This document shows, piece after piece, positions 21,150 to 29,678 of a stretch of DNA of 64,000 bases. How positions within the stretch are numbered: the stretch's first letter is position 1; each line of letters begins with the position of its first letter. This stretch comes from Opitutaceae bacterium (GTDB taxonomy: Bacteria > Verrucomicrobiota > Verrucomicrobiia > Opitutales > Opitutaceae). Position numbers and translations under genes: made by a program. The DNA lies in assembly GCA_027482185.1 (NCBI GenBank), contig JAIXWF010000013.1:124001-188000 (forward strand), read 5' to 3'. Under the pieces are notes generated by a model. It worked only from the letters and a program-made list of their open reading frames with translations. It searched no databases and was not told the origin of the DNA.

Positions 21150-22946
21150 TTGGCTTCATCCGCACCCAAATCCAACGCCGCCGCGCCTGCCGCAGCCGGG
21201 ACCTCCCCGCTGGTCGCGCACGAGGCCGCGGTGCGGATCCAGCCCGTCGGCGACGAGGAATTGCTCGGCCAATGGGCCGAAACCGTCGAGGAGCGCCGCA
21301 AGGAACGCCTCGGCCTGCAGGCGCGTTACCGCGACCAACTCGACGACGCCATCGACCATCTCGCCGACCTGCGGCAGCAGGTGAAGGAACGCGGCGCCGA
21401 GGAAACCGATTTGGCGTTGGCCGCGCCCGGCACGGAACACGAATCGCCCCCGGCCGGCGGCGTGCCCGCGGCGCCCGCGCCGGAGTTGCCCGCGCCGTTT
21501 ACGTCCGAGGACCTCGCGGGCTACCGGCTGCCTTCGCTCGAACTGCTCCGCCCGCCGGCCGCGACCGAGCAGGCCTTCGTCAGTCCGGAGGAATTGGCGT
21601 TGATGAAACGCCAGCTGCAGGACGCGTTGGACAGTTTTGCGATCGATGCGTTCGTGCAGGACGCGATCGTCGGCCCGCGCGTCACGCAGTTCCGCGTCAA
21701 GCCGGGCTTCGGCGTGCGCGTCGAGGCGATCGCCTCGCTGGAAAAGAATCTCGCGCTCGCGATGTCGGCCAACGCCGTGCGCATCCAGGCCCCGATTCCC
21801 GGCGAGAGCTTCGTCGGCATCGAGATTCCCAACCGCAGCTCCGCGCCGCTGACGCTGCGCGGTTCGTTCGAATCGGAGGCGTGGCGCACGACGAAGGCCG
21901 AGCTGCCGCTCGTGCTCGGCGTCGACATCGCCGGCCGCCACGTGCTCTGCGATCTCGCCAAAGCGCCCCATGCGCTCATCGCCGGCGCCACGGGCAGCGG
22001 CAAATCCGTCTGCATCAGCAATCTCATCCTCTCGCTCGTCTACCGTTTCCGGCCCGACGAACTGGAGCTCGTGCTGATCGACCCGAAGATCGTCGAGTTC
22101 GCGATCTACCGCGATCTCCCGCACCTCATCCATCCCGTCGTCACCGACCCGAAGCAGGCCTGCCAGGCGCTCAAGTGGCTCGTGCGGGAAATGGAGCGGC
22201 GCTACCAGGTGCTCGCCGACAAGGGCGTGCGCAACCTCGCCGGCTACAACGCCAAGGCCGCGGCCGAGGGTTTCCCGCGCTTGCCGTTCATCGTCCTGAT
22301 CATCGACGAACTCGCCGATCTCATGATGACGGCGGCGGCCGATGTCGAAACACCGATCGCCCGCCTCGCGCAGATGTCGCGCGCCGTGGGCATCCACACC
22401 GTGCTCGCGACGCAACGGCCGAGCGTGAACGTCATCACCGGCGTCATCAAAGCGAACTACCCGACGCGGATCGCGTTCCAGGTTTCTTCGCAGATCGACA
22501 GCCGCACGATCCTCGACGGCAAAGGCGCCGAGGCGCTGCAGGGCCGCGGCGACATGCTCTACAATCCGCCCGGCCTCGGCCGGCTGCAGCGCCTGCAGGC
22601 GCCCTACGTCGACGACACTGAGATCGAGCGCATCGTCACGGGCCTCAAGGCGCAGGTCGCCCCGCGCTACCGCGTCGAACTGCGCGCGGAAGATGCGCCG
22701 GGTCCGTTGACGGAAGGGGAGGGCGCCTCCGCCGCCGGCGCCGATCCGATGATCAAGGAAGCGCTCGAAGTCATCGCCGCCCACGGCCGCGCGAGCACGA
22801 GCTACCTGCAGCGCCGCCTCAAAATCGGCTACAACCGCGCCGCCTCGCTGATCGAGGAAATGGAAAAGCGCCGCTTCATCGGCCCGCAGGTCGGCAACAA
22901 TCCGCGCGAGATCTTCGTGCAGCCCGGCGACCTCCGCCTCGACTGA
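21150..22946 (+). CDS. FtsK/SpoIIIE-type DNA translocase lacking membrane segments
   Basis: This 598-residue protein has no hydrophobic N-terminal segment. Residues 1-125 are charged, Ala-rich and partly coiled coil (EERRKERLGLQARYRDQLDD). They are followed by the FtsK alpha/beta region (DAFVQDAIVGPRVTQFRVKP) and the RecA-like motor with Walker A GATGSGKS at 279-286 and Walker B VLIIDELADL with D386. A winged-helix gamma domain ends it (ASTSYLQRRLKIGYNRAASL). FtsK normally anchors at the septum through four membrane helices, and these are absent. The start is a TTG at 21150, because no ATG occurs until well inside the domain. It leads a four-gene run. Confidence 0.88.
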   Translation: MASSAPKSNAAAPAAAGTSPLVAHEAAVRIQPVGDEELLGQWAETVEERRKERLGLQARYRDQLDDAIDHLADLRQQVKERGAEETDLALAAPGTEHESPPAGGVPAAPAPELPAPFTSEDLAGYRLPSLELLRPPAATEQAFVSPEELALMKRQLQDALDSFAIDAFVQDAIVGPRVTQFRVKPGFGVRVEAIASLEKNLALAMSANAVRIQAPIPGESFVGIEIPNRSSAPLTLRGSFESEAWRTTKAELPLVLGVDIAGRHVLCDLAKAPHALIAGATGSGKSVCISNLILSLVYRFRPDELELVLIDPKIVEFAIYRDLPHLIHPVVTDPKQACQALKWLVREMERRYQVLADKGVRNLAGYNAKAAAEGFPRLPFIVLIIDELADLMMTAAADVETPIARLAQMSRAVGIHTVLATQRPSVNVITGVIKANYPTRIAFQVSSQIDSRTILDGKGAEALQGRGDMLYNPPGLGRLQRLQAPYVDDTEIERIVTGLKAQVAPRYRVELRAEDAPGPLTEGEGASAAGADPMIKEALEVIAAHGRASTSYLQRRLKIGYNRAASLIEEMEKRRFIGPQVGNNPREIFVQPGDLRLD

Positions 22947-22954
22947 TCCCCGCG

Positions 22955-24490
22955 ATGGCCGCCGAAACCTTCACCGTCGATAGCCTGCTCGCCGTCATCC
23001 GGCGCGACGGCGTCCGCCGCAGCGCGCAGGCCCTGCGCAAGCCGCCGATCCCGTCGCGGCTCCTGCAGGAGCTCGCCGAGCGCGCCGACGTGCCCGAGGC
23101 GCGGCAATTCGTCGCCGCGTATCCGTTGGCGCCGAGCCATCTGCTGGAAACGTTGGCGCAAACGTCGCCCGATCCCGCGGTGCTCGGTTGGCTCGCGACC
23201 AACCCGCGCACGCCGCCGCACCTGCTGACGGCGTTTGCCGCCCACGCGGACGCTCCGGTGCGCGCGCAGGCCGCGTTGCACCCGCAATTGCCGCCGCGCG
23301 AATTGCTCAACCTCGCCACCGATCCGGCGCCGGCGGTCCGCACGGCCGTCGCAGCCAACCCGGCGCTGCGCCTGCCGCATCAGGCGGTGCTCGCGGCGGA
23401 TGCCGAGCCCGCGGTGCGTTTGCGGCTCGCGGGTCAGGCCGTCGTGCCGAAGCCCGTGGCGCTCGTGCTCGGGGCCGATGCCAGCGGCGTCGTGCGGCTG
23501 CACACCGTGGCGGCGGCGCGCGTCGAGGACGACGTGCTGCTCGGCTGGGCCGCGACCGACGAGGAAGAGATCCAGCTCGCGCTCGCCCGCCGCGAGCCGT
23601 TGCCCGCGGCGGTCCTGCGCACGCTGCTTTATTCGCCGCATGCTTCGGTCCGGCGCGCGGTGCGGACCCGCGCGGCGACGGACGAGGCCGACCTGCTGTT
23701 TCTCGCCACGCACGGCGAACCCGAGGAACGCGCCTGGGTCGCGCAACGCGACCTGCTGGCCCGGCCGCTGCAGGGCTGTCTGGCGCAGGATGCGAACGCA
23801 GCCGTGCGCGTGGCGCTGGCGGGCAACGTTTCCCTCGACCCCGAGATCGCGCGCTACTTTGTCGGCCAGGCCGAGGCTCCGGTGTGCGCGGCGTTGGCCG
23901 TGAACCCGGTCGTGCCGCTCGATCTCGTGCAGGAACTCGTCGCCACGAAACACCCCGAGGTGCTGGCGGCGTTGGCCTACCGCGAAATCCTCGAGGCGGA
24001 GCTTGTGCCGTTCTTGCTGCGCCACAGCGCGGATTTCCGCCAGCACTGGGCCTGGCAACAGCGCCCGTTGGCGGACCTCGACCTCGAGACCGCGCGGCTG
24101 CTGGTGGCGGATGCGCTGCCCGCGGTGCGCGCCTTGGGCATCGCCGGCTGCCCGTATTGGCGGCTCGCGGATCTCTACGACCTCGCCCGCGATCCCGCGG
24201 CCACGGTGCGCTTGGCGGCCGTGCGGCACCCGAAAGCGGGCGACGACCTGTTGGCGCAGCGCGAAGCCGACGCCGATGCCGCCGTAGCCGCGGCGGCCCG
24301 CGACCTGCGTGCGGCGCGCGAGCGCAGCCGCGCCGAGGCCCTGCGGGCGCAGTTGGCCGGCGCGCGGAACGCGCCGTTGCCCGCCGCCCCGGTGCGCGCG
24401 GCCGAACCGGTCCCGCGGCCCGCGACGAAGCTCGTCGCCCGTTCCTCTCCCGGACTTCTCAACCAACTGAAACGCATCTTCTGGCAATAA
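22955..24490 (+). CDS. leucine-rich-variant/HEAT-like repeat protein
   Basis: This 511-residue protein is built of short helical repeats in the style of the leucine-rich repeat variant (LRV) family: units such as DPAVLGWLATNPRTPPHLLT, DAPVRAQAALHPQLPPRELL and DPAPAVRTAVAANPALRLPH recur about every 24-26 residues. It has no signal peptide or membrane segment. The end is a charged Ala-rich linker and RSSPGLLNQLKRIFWQ. Such repeats usually bind proteins. It starts eight bases after the FtsK-like gene, so a partner role with that ATPase is plausible but unproven. Confidence 0.75.
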   Translation: MAAETFTVDSLLAVIRRDGVRRSAQALRKPPIPSRLLQELAERADVPEARQFVAAYPLAPSHLLETLAQTSPDPAVLGWLATNPRTPPHLLTAFAAHADAPVRAQAALHPQLPPRELLNLATDPAPAVRTAVAANPALRLPHQAVLAADAEPAVRLRLAGQAVVPKPVALVLGADASGVVRLHTVAAARVEDDVLLGWAATDEEEIQLALARREPLPAAVLRTLLYSPHASVRRAVRTRAATDEADLLFLATHGEPEERAWVAQRDLLARPLQGCLAQDANAAVRVALAGNVSLDPEIARYFVGQAEAPVCAALAVNPVVPLDLVQELVATKHPEVLAALAYREILEAELVPFLLRHSADFRQHWAWQQRPLADLDLETARLLVADALPAVRALGIAGCPYWRLADLYDLARDPAATVRLAAVRHPKAGDDLLAQREADADAAVAAAARDLRAARERSRAEALRAQLAGARNAPLPAAPVRAAEPVPRPATKLVARSSPGLLNQLKRIFWQ

Positions 24491-24494
24491 TCCC

Positions 24495-24860
24495 ATGGCC
24501 AAAAAACCCGCATCCCTGACCTTCCGCGACATCGTGCTCGGGGCCGAGGCCGACGTCATCCGCCAGGCCCACGAGGCCCGCGTGAAAATCGACCAGCTGA
24601 TCGAGGAACGGCAACGCGCCTACGAGCGCATCGCCGCCCTCGAGACGCAGGTCGAGGACGTCATCGGCGAACCCGGCGTCTACCCGTTCCCGCCGCCGCC
24701 CTTGCCCGTGGCCGGCTTCGATCCGAAGGCCGAGACCGTCCAGCGGCCCGGCGCTGCCGGCGCCAAGAAAGCCGCGGCGCCCAAGTCCGGCGCCGCGCCC
24801 GGCGACGACGAACCCGAGGCGCTGCCCCCGGCGGTGCCCGCGGGCAAGCCCCAGGCCTGA
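24495..24860 (+). CDS. hypothetical coiled-coil protein
   Basis: I do not recognise this 121-residue protein. Residues 10-58 form a charged amphipathic helix likely to coil (ADVIRQAHEARVKIDQLIEE then RQRAYERIAALETQVEDVIG). A Pro-rich segment (YPFPPPPLPVAGFD) and an Ala/Pro/Lys-rich disordered tail follow. It begins four bases after the LRV protein, in the same unit as the FtsK-like gene. Confidence 0.65.
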   Translation: MAKKPASLTFRDIVLGAEADVIRQAHEARVKIDQLIEERQRAYERIAALETQVEDVIGEPGVYPFPPPPLPVAGFDPKAETVQRPGAAGAKKAAAPKSGAAPGDDEPEALPPAVPAGKPQA

Positions 24861-24883
24861 GCCCGGCGGCCGCAATTCGAACT

Positions 24884-25273
24884 TTGAACGTCGACCGCCA
24901 GATTCTGCTCAACCGGCTGCTCCTCGAACGCGAGGCGCAGTGGGTGCGCATCCATGCCGCGGAGCAGGCGGTCGCGGCGTTGCTCGGCGAACCGTACCCG
25001 TGGACGCGGCCGGCGTTGCCGTCGGACCAACGCGGCCGCCGCAAGGCAACCGGGGCGCCGCGCTCCGCCGCCGCACCGCGCGAGCGGTTGAGGAAATTGG
25101 AAGAGCGGGAAACGACCTACCGCGTGGTTTACCGCCAATTCGGCAAGACCGTCACGGAGTTGCACGCGGAGCCGGAGGCGTTGCGCACCTTGCTCGCGGC
25201 GCAGGGCGCGAATGTGGCCGTGGAGCGGATCGAGACGCTCGATGCCGCGGGCGCAGTCGTGGCGGTGCTCTGA
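24884..25273 (+). CDS. hypothetical protein at the end of the FtsK-like run
   Basis: This is an unrecognised 129-residue protein. The start is a TTG at 24884 because no in-frame ATG exists nearby. The N-terminal 40 residues resemble the previous gene product in style (a helix, then LLGEPYPWTRPALP versus VIGEPGVYPFPPPPLP), which suggests the two small proteins are related. The middle is basic, and the C-terminal half is a mixed alpha/beta segment (TYRVVYRQFGKTVTELHAEP). A 10-bp hairpin immediately follows the stop. Confidence 0.5.
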   Translation: MNVDRQILLNRLLLEREAQWVRIHAAEQAVAALLGEPYPWTRPALPSDQRGRRKATGAPRSAAAPRERLRKLEERETTYRVVYRQFGKTVTELHAEPEALRTLLAAQGANVAVERIETLDAAGAVVAVL

Positions 25274-25297
25274 GCCTGAGGCCGGTCGGCCTCAGGC
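25274..25297 (+). terminator. hairpin directly after the FtsK-like run
   Basis: GCCTGAGGCC at 25274-25283 pairs perfectly with GGCCTCAGGC at 25288-25297 around GGTC, starting at the base after the stop codon. There is no T run, so it may act with the adjacent inverted heptamer arrays or stabilise the transcript end. Confidence 0.5.
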
Positions 25298-25298
25298 A

Positions 25299-25382
25299 GT
25301 TGAAAGGTGAGGGTTGAAAGTTGAGAGATCGGTCAGCCGCTGCGCGGCCCCGTCTTTCAACTTCGAACTTTCAACCTTCAAC
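25299..25382. repeat. inverted pair of heptamer arrays (4 + 4 units) forming a long hairpin
   Basis: The left arm 25299-25326 holds GTTGAAA, GGTGAGG, GTTGAAA, GTTGAGA. The right arm 25355-25382 holds TTTCAAC, TTCGAAC, TTTCAAC, CTTCAAC. The arms are near complements, and the 28-base spacer itself contains GCCGC-TGC-GCGGC. The whole can fold as a hairpin between convergent genes. The stop codon of ctaG (25378-25380) lies inside the right arm. Confidence 0.8.
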
Positions 25383-26208
25383 TCCGCGCCGCCGCCGCCG
25401 CGGGTTTCTGCCGGCGGTCGCCGGTGACGAGGTACCAATGGAAGAAGACCCAGGTGAAGGTCGCGATCGAGGTGGCCATGCCGCCGATCTTCATCATCAC
25501 GCCGGCGAGCAGCTGGTCCTCCGCCGGATCGAAATCCGGGAAGAGGCGCGGCGCGAATTCGTAGGTCGGATACAGGATGTCCGTCGAGAACGTGACGTAG
25601 GCGAAGACCGGCGTCATCGCGATCTGGACCGCGAGCAGGTAGAGCATCTGGGCGCCGTGCGAGCTGCGCGGGAGCAGTTTCGACGGGCTCAGGATCGGCC
25701 ACCAGTACACCACCGCCGCGCCGAAGAACATGAGGTGCTCGAGGACGTGGACGAATTTGTTCTGCAGCGCCAAGTCGTAGAGCCACGGCGCGTGCCACAC
25801 GCCGATCACGACCGAATACGTGATCATCGCGCCGACGGGTTTGGTCAGGAGCCGCCACGGCCCGCGCAGCCAGGCTTGGCTGGCGAGGACGGCGTCGGCC
25901 ATCCACGCCGGCAGACCGAGCAAGAACAGCATCGCCGCCGGATAGACCAGCAGCTGGTGCTGGAACATGTGCGCGCTGAAAAGGTAGCGCTCGCCGATCT
26001 GGTCGAGCGGGGAACCGACGGCGACGTAGAAGATGAGCAGGCCGAGATAGAAACGGATCGCGTGGCCGAGCGGGAAGGGCGTGCCCGGGGCGAGGCGGGC
26101 GCGCCAGGGGCCGGCCATGACGGCCCAAAGCCAGCCGAGGAACACGAGCCCGCCGATCAGGTAGGGTTCGTTGTGCCAGTGGCGCCAGTCGATCATCGGC
26201 GAGATCAT
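25378..26208 (-). CDS. ctaG: cytochrome c oxidase assembly factor CtaG (caa3 type)
   Basis: This 276-residue polytopic membrane protein of the caa3_CtaG family is needed for copper-centre assembly in caa3 oxidases. Family features include HMFQHQLLVYPAAMLFLLGL, GVWHAPWLYDLALQNKFVHV followed by LEHLMFFGAAVVYWWPI, and TPVFAYVTFSTDILYPTYEF. It is the last gene of the oxidase region on the minus strand, but the upstream terminator at 26255 suggests its own promoter. The C-terminal Ala run ends at a stop inside a heptamer repeat. Confidence 0.93.
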   Translation of the reverse strand: MISPMIDWRHWHNEPYLIGGLVFLGWLWAVMAGPWRARLAPGTPFPLGHAIRFYLGLLIFYVAVGSPLDQIGERYLFSAHMFQHQLLVYPAAMLFLLGLPAWMADAVLASQAWLRGPWRLLTKPVGAMITYSVVIGVWHAPWLYDLALQNKFVHVLEHLMFFGAAVVYWWPILSPSKLLPRSSHGAQMLYLLAVQIAMTPVFAYVTFSTDILYPTYEFAPRLFPDFDPAEDQLLAGVMMKIGGMATSIATFTWVFFHWYLVTGDRRQKPAAAAARS

Positions 26209-26254
26209 TGCCGGAGATGCCGATCCCGCAAGGCGCGGGCCGGGATCAGGCCAA

Positions 26255-26281
26255 AGAAAAAGGCGGCCGAATGGCCGCCTT
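26255..26281 (-). terminator. rho-independent terminator of the oxidase subunit operon
   Basis: On the minus strand AAGGCGGCC (26281-26273) pairs with GGCCGCCTT (26268-26260) around a four-base loop and is followed by a T run (complement of AAAAA at 26256-26260). It lies 30 bases past the subunit IV stop and separates it from ctaG. Confidence 0.85.
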
Positions 26282-26310
26282 GAGAAATCGAGTCCGGGTT
26301 GCCCTGCGGA

Positions 26311-26649
26311 TCAGGTCGGGAGCGGGAGGCTGTTCTCGGCGCTGAACAGCGCGAGCAGGCCCCACATCGTGCCGCCGGCGATCACCAGTCCGATGAAGAA
26401 CAGGATCGTGCAGAACGGTTTGTCCCACCGGAGATGCATGAAGTAGAAAATAACGAACAGGAACTTCACGGCCGAGAGGACGAAGAGGATCGTGATGATG
26501 AGCCACTTCGCGAACGGCACATACACGATGGCGATTTCGACGCCCGTGATGACCGCGAGGAGCATCGCGATCTGGACGTAGATCTGGAATTTGCTGACGT
26601 CGTGGTCGTCGTGACCGTGGGCGGAAACTGCGGCGGAGGGAGCGCTCAT
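26311..26649 (-). CDS. ctaF: cytochrome c oxidase subunit IV
   Basis: This 112-residue small subunit has a His/Asp-rich N-terminus (SAHGHDDHD) and three membrane segments (IAMLLAVITGVEIAIVYV, LIITILFVLSAVKFLFVIFY, TILFFIGLVIAGGTMWGLLA). The FYFMHLRWD stretch is typical of prokaryotic subunit IV. It starts four bases after the subunit III stop and is translated after it. Confidence 0.9.
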   Translation of the reverse strand: MSAPSAAVSAHGHDDHDVSKFQIYVQIAMLLAVITGVEIAIVYVPFAKWLIITILFVLSAVKFLFVIFYFMHLRWDKPFCTILFFIGLVIAGGTMWGLLALFSAENSLPLPT

Positions 26650-26653
26650 GGGC

Positions 26654-27502
26654 TTAGAGGAATTCGAGCAGGTAAACGACGGTGAAGATCACGATCCAGA
26701 CGATGTCGACGAAGTGCCAGTAGAGGCCCATCGATTCGACATCGATCGCGTTGGCTTCGGAGAACTGGACCGGGCCGCGAGGGCGGGCGAACCAGACCAA
26801 GGCGCCGGTGGCGAGCAGGCCGATCGCGATGAAGAGGAACTCGGCCTTCAGGAAGTGCCCGAACGCCACGCCGAGCGAGGGCTCGACCTGGATCGCGTGG
26901 ACGAGCCCGAGGGTGACCTTGAGGCTGGCGAGCAGCACCACGATCAGGGTGATGGCGTGGAGCAGCTGGTGGGAGAGCCACGAGGAGCTCGAGGCGACCT
27001 TGAAGGAACGCACGTACATGAGGACGAGCCAGAGCACGCCGATGGCGACGTGGCAGCCGTGGGTGCCGGTGAGCGTGTAGAACGTCGAGCCGAGGAGGCT
27101 GTTCGACAGCGTCATCTTCTTGTCGTGGACGAAGTGCTGGAACTCGTACACCTGGCAGCCGAGGAAGATCAGCCCGAAGAAGATCGTGGTCAGCAGGGAC
27201 CAGCGGAGGCTCTTCAGATTGCCCTTCTGGATCGCGGTGACGGCGAGGGCCATCATGAGCGACGACATCAGGAGGATGAAGGTCGAGAACGACGTGAGCT
27301 CCGGGCTGAAGACCTGCTTGGGATCGAGCCCGCCCGCCGGCGGGTGCAGGCGGTAGATCAGGTGGGTCGAGATCAGCGCGCCGAAGAACATGCAGTCCGA
27401 GGCCAGAAACGCCCACATGAGGAGTTTCTTGTTCGGAATGCCCGTCGTCGTGCTCGGGTCGTGGTGGTGATCGATCGTGGCGGTGGCCGCGTGACTGCTC
27501 AT
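26654..27502 (-). CDS. ctaE: cytochrome c oxidase subunit III
   Basis: This 282-residue protein has seven or so hydrophobic segments and the family signatures KKLLMWAFLASDCMFFGALI, STFYTLTGTHGCHVAIGVLW and GLYWHFVDIVWIVIFTVVYL. The region between THGCH and the final helices holds extra hydrophobic sequence (residues 165-245), making it somewhat longer than compact caa3 forms. It lies 39 bases downstream of subunit I. Confidence 0.95.
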   Translation of the reverse strand: MSSHAATATIDHHHDPSTTTGIPNKKLLMWAFLASDCMFFGALISTHLIYRLHPPAGGLDPKQVFSPELTSFSTFILLMSSLMMALAVTAIQKGNLKSLRWSLLTTIFFGLIFLGCQVYEFQHFVHDKKMTLSNSLLGSTFYTLTGTHGCHVAIGVLWLVLMYVRSFKVASSSSWLSHQLLHAITLIVVLLASLKVTLGLVHAIQVEPSLGVAFGHFLKAEFLFIAIGLLATGALVWFARPRGPVQFSEANAIDVESMGLYWHFVDIVWIVIFTVVYLLEFL

Positions 27503-27541
27503 TGAAGTCGGGGACAGAAGGTTGTGGTTGGGGGCGGGACC

Positions 27542-29557
27542 TCAGTGTTTGCCGTGGCCGTCCTTGACCGGGTTGCCGTCCTTGTCGAGGTGGAGGTGGT
27601 AGCCCTCGTTGCCTTCGAGCGACCAGAAGTAGACGCCGACGAACATCACGAGGGCGCCGAACACCGACAGCCCGAGTTTGGGCCCGAGCACGAAGCTGCC
27701 GATGGCAAGGCGCCAGTAGCCTTCGGTGCCGGGGTCGCCGAGCTGGTTGAAGGCGCTGATGCCGACGGCGCCGATGAGGACGCCGACGCTGGTCACGAAG
27801 GGCCAGATCGAGCCGAAGGGCATGTGGATGCCGCCGTGGGCTTCCTCGGCCTTGGCGTGCTCCGCCTGTTCCTTGGCGATCTCTTCCCTGTGGTGCTTTT
27901 CGTACCACCAGGCGTCGCGGGCATGGACGGTCGGGATGACGCGGAAGTTGTATTCGGGCGGCGGATTCGGGAGGGACCACTCGAGGGTGCGGCCGTCCCA
28001 GACATCCTTGCCGACCTTTTCGCCCTTGAAGTACGTGTAGGCCATCACGGCGAAGTAGATGAAGATACCGATGCCGAGGACGAAGGCGCCGATGGAGGCG
28101 ATGAAGTTGGCGCTGTTCCAGCCGAGGTTCGGGTCGTAGGTGTAGGTGCGGCGGGGCATGCCGTTCAGACCGAGGAAGTGCATCGGGAAGAACGTGACGT
28201 TGAAGCCGACGAAGATGACCCAGAAGGAGAGCTTGCCCCAGAACTCGGAGACCTTGCGGCCGAACATCAGGGGGAACCAGTAGTGGATGCCGGCGAGCAG
28301 CGCGAAGATCGAGCCGCCGATCAGCACGTAGTGGAAGTGGGCGATGACGAAGTAGGAGTCGTTCTGCTGCGAGTCGGCCGGGGCGGCCGAGTGCATGACG
28401 CCGGAGAAACCGCCGATCATGAACATCCAGACGAAGCCGAGGGCGAACATCATGGGCGTGCGCATCATGATGTGGCCGCCCCAGAGGGTGCCGATCCAGT
28501 TGAAGATCTTCACGCCGGTCGGGACCGCGATGCACATGGTGGCGAGGGAGAACGCCGCGGTGGCGACGGTGCCCATGCCGGTGGTAAACATGTGGTGGCT
28601 CCAGACGGTGAAGCCGAGGAAACCGATGGCCGCGCCGGAGAACACCACGATCGGGTAGCCGAAGAGGGGCTTGCGCGAGAAGGTCGGGAGGATCTCGGAG
28701 ATGATGCCCATCGCCGGGAGAATCAAAATGTACACCTCGGGATGGCCGAAGACCCAGAAGAGATGTTGCCAGAGAATCGGCATGCCGCCGAGGGACACCT
28801 CGAAGAAGCCGGTGCCGAAGTTGCGGTCCATCATCAGCTCGACCAGGGCGATCGTGATCGCGGGGAAGGAGAGGACGATGAGGAAGGAGGTAATCAGCGT
28901 CATCCAGGTGAAGACCGGGAGGCGCATCATCGTCATGCCGGGGGCGCGCATGTTGATGATGGTGACGATGAAGTTCAGGGAGGCGGCGATCGACGCGACA
29001 CCGAGGAGCTGGAGGCCCATGATCCAGTAGTCGATCGAGTGCTTGGGAATGTAGGTCTTCGAGGTCAGCGGGGCGTAGCCGTACCAGCCGCCGTCGGGGG
29101 CGCCGTGCGTGGCCGCGGGGAGGAACCAGCCGATGTTGATGATGATCGCGCCGGCGACGAAGGTCCAAAGCGAGAAGGCGTTGAGCCGGGGGAAGGCGAC
29201 GTCGCGCGCGCCGATCTGCAGCGGCATGATGAAATTGAAGAACGCCGACGACAGGGGCATGACGGCGAGGAAGATCATCGTCGTGCCGTGCATCGTGAAC
29301 ATCGTGTTGTACTGCTGCGCGGTCAGCACGGTCCCGTTGGGGTACATGAGCTGGGCGCGGATCAGCAGGGCCTCGAAGCCGCCGACGAGGAAGAAGAACA
29401 GCGCGAACACACCGTAGAGGAAGCCGATCCGCTTGTGGTCGACGGTGGTCAGCCAGCTCATCAGGCCGGTCTTGGCGGAAGGGTGGGCGAGCAGCGAAGG
29501 CTGCGCTGCCGGAGCGTGATCCTCCGTGGTGAGGTGGGCGGATTTGGCCAGGTCCAT
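27542..29557 (-). CDS. ctaD: cytochrome c oxidase subunit I
   Basis: This 671-residue catalytic subunit is a proton-pumping oxygen reductase. Ligands are visible: H90 (TMHGT) and H409 for heme a, H272 and Y276 in GHPEVY, H321-H322 in WSHHMFTTG for CuB, and H407 in AHFHYV for heme a3. E274 in HPEVY and K350 in PTGVKIFNW indicate an A1-type enzyme with D and K pathways. The C-terminal 130 residues include a charged loop (KEQAEHAKAEEAHGG) and two extra helices. Confidence 0.97.
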   Translation of the reverse strand: MDLAKSAHLTTEDHAPAAQPSLLAHPSAKTGLMSWLTTVDHKRIGFLYGVFALFFFLVGGFEALLIRAQLMYPNGTVLTAQQYNTMFTMHGTTMIFLAVMPLSSAFFNFIMPLQIGARDVAFPRLNAFSLWTFVAGAIIINIGWFLPAATHGAPDGGWYGYAPLTSKTYIPKHSIDYWIMGLQLLGVASIAASLNFIVTIINMRAPGMTMMRLPVFTWMTLITSFLIVLSFPAITIALVELMMDRNFGTGFFEVSLGGMPILWQHLFWVFGHPEVYILILPAMGIISEILPTFSRKPLFGYPIVVFSGAAIGFLGFTVWSHHMFTTGMGTVATAAFSLATMCIAVPTGVKIFNWIGTLWGGHIMMRTPMMFALGFVWMFMIGGFSGVMHSAAPADSQQNDSYFVIAHFHYVLIGGSIFALLAGIHYWFPLMFGRKVSEFWGKLSFWVIFVGFNVTFFPMHFLGLNGMPRRTYTYDPNLGWNSANFIASIGAFVLGIGIFIYFAVMAYTYFKGEKVGKDVWDGRTLEWSLPNPPPEYNFRVIPTVHARDAWWYEKHHREEIAKEQAEHAKAEEAHGGIHMPFGSIWPFVTSVGVLIGAVGISAFNQLGDPGTEGYWRLAIGSFVLGPKLGLSVFGALVMFVGVYFWSLEGNEGYHLHLDKDGNPVKDGHGKH

Positions 29558-29615
29558 GAGGGTGGGAATTCGGGAGAAGTTGGTTTGTGAAAGGGAGGCG
29601 GGAGCGGGAGCCCGG

Positions 29616-29671
29616 CCCGGTTCCGAAGGTGCACCCTCGGCCGGTGCCGGCGGGGTGCAGGGGGAACCGGG
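29616..29671. repeat. imperfect inverted repeat between subunits II and I
   Basis: CCCGGTTCC at 29616-29624 pairs with GGAACCGGG at 29663-29671, and GCACCC at 29631-29636 pairs with GGGTGC at 29653-29658 inside it. The nested hairpin sits in the 121-base gap between the subunit II stop and the subunit I start. It may stabilise or partly stop the polycistronic transcript. Confidence 0.45.
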
Positions 29672-29678
29672 ACGCGCG

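Noticed and set aside
27524..29590. Plus-strand open frame opposite cytochrome oxidase subunit I
   Set aside because: Subunit I on the minus strand has every heme and copper ligand. The opposite frame is Asp/Glu/Gly-rich shadow sequence.
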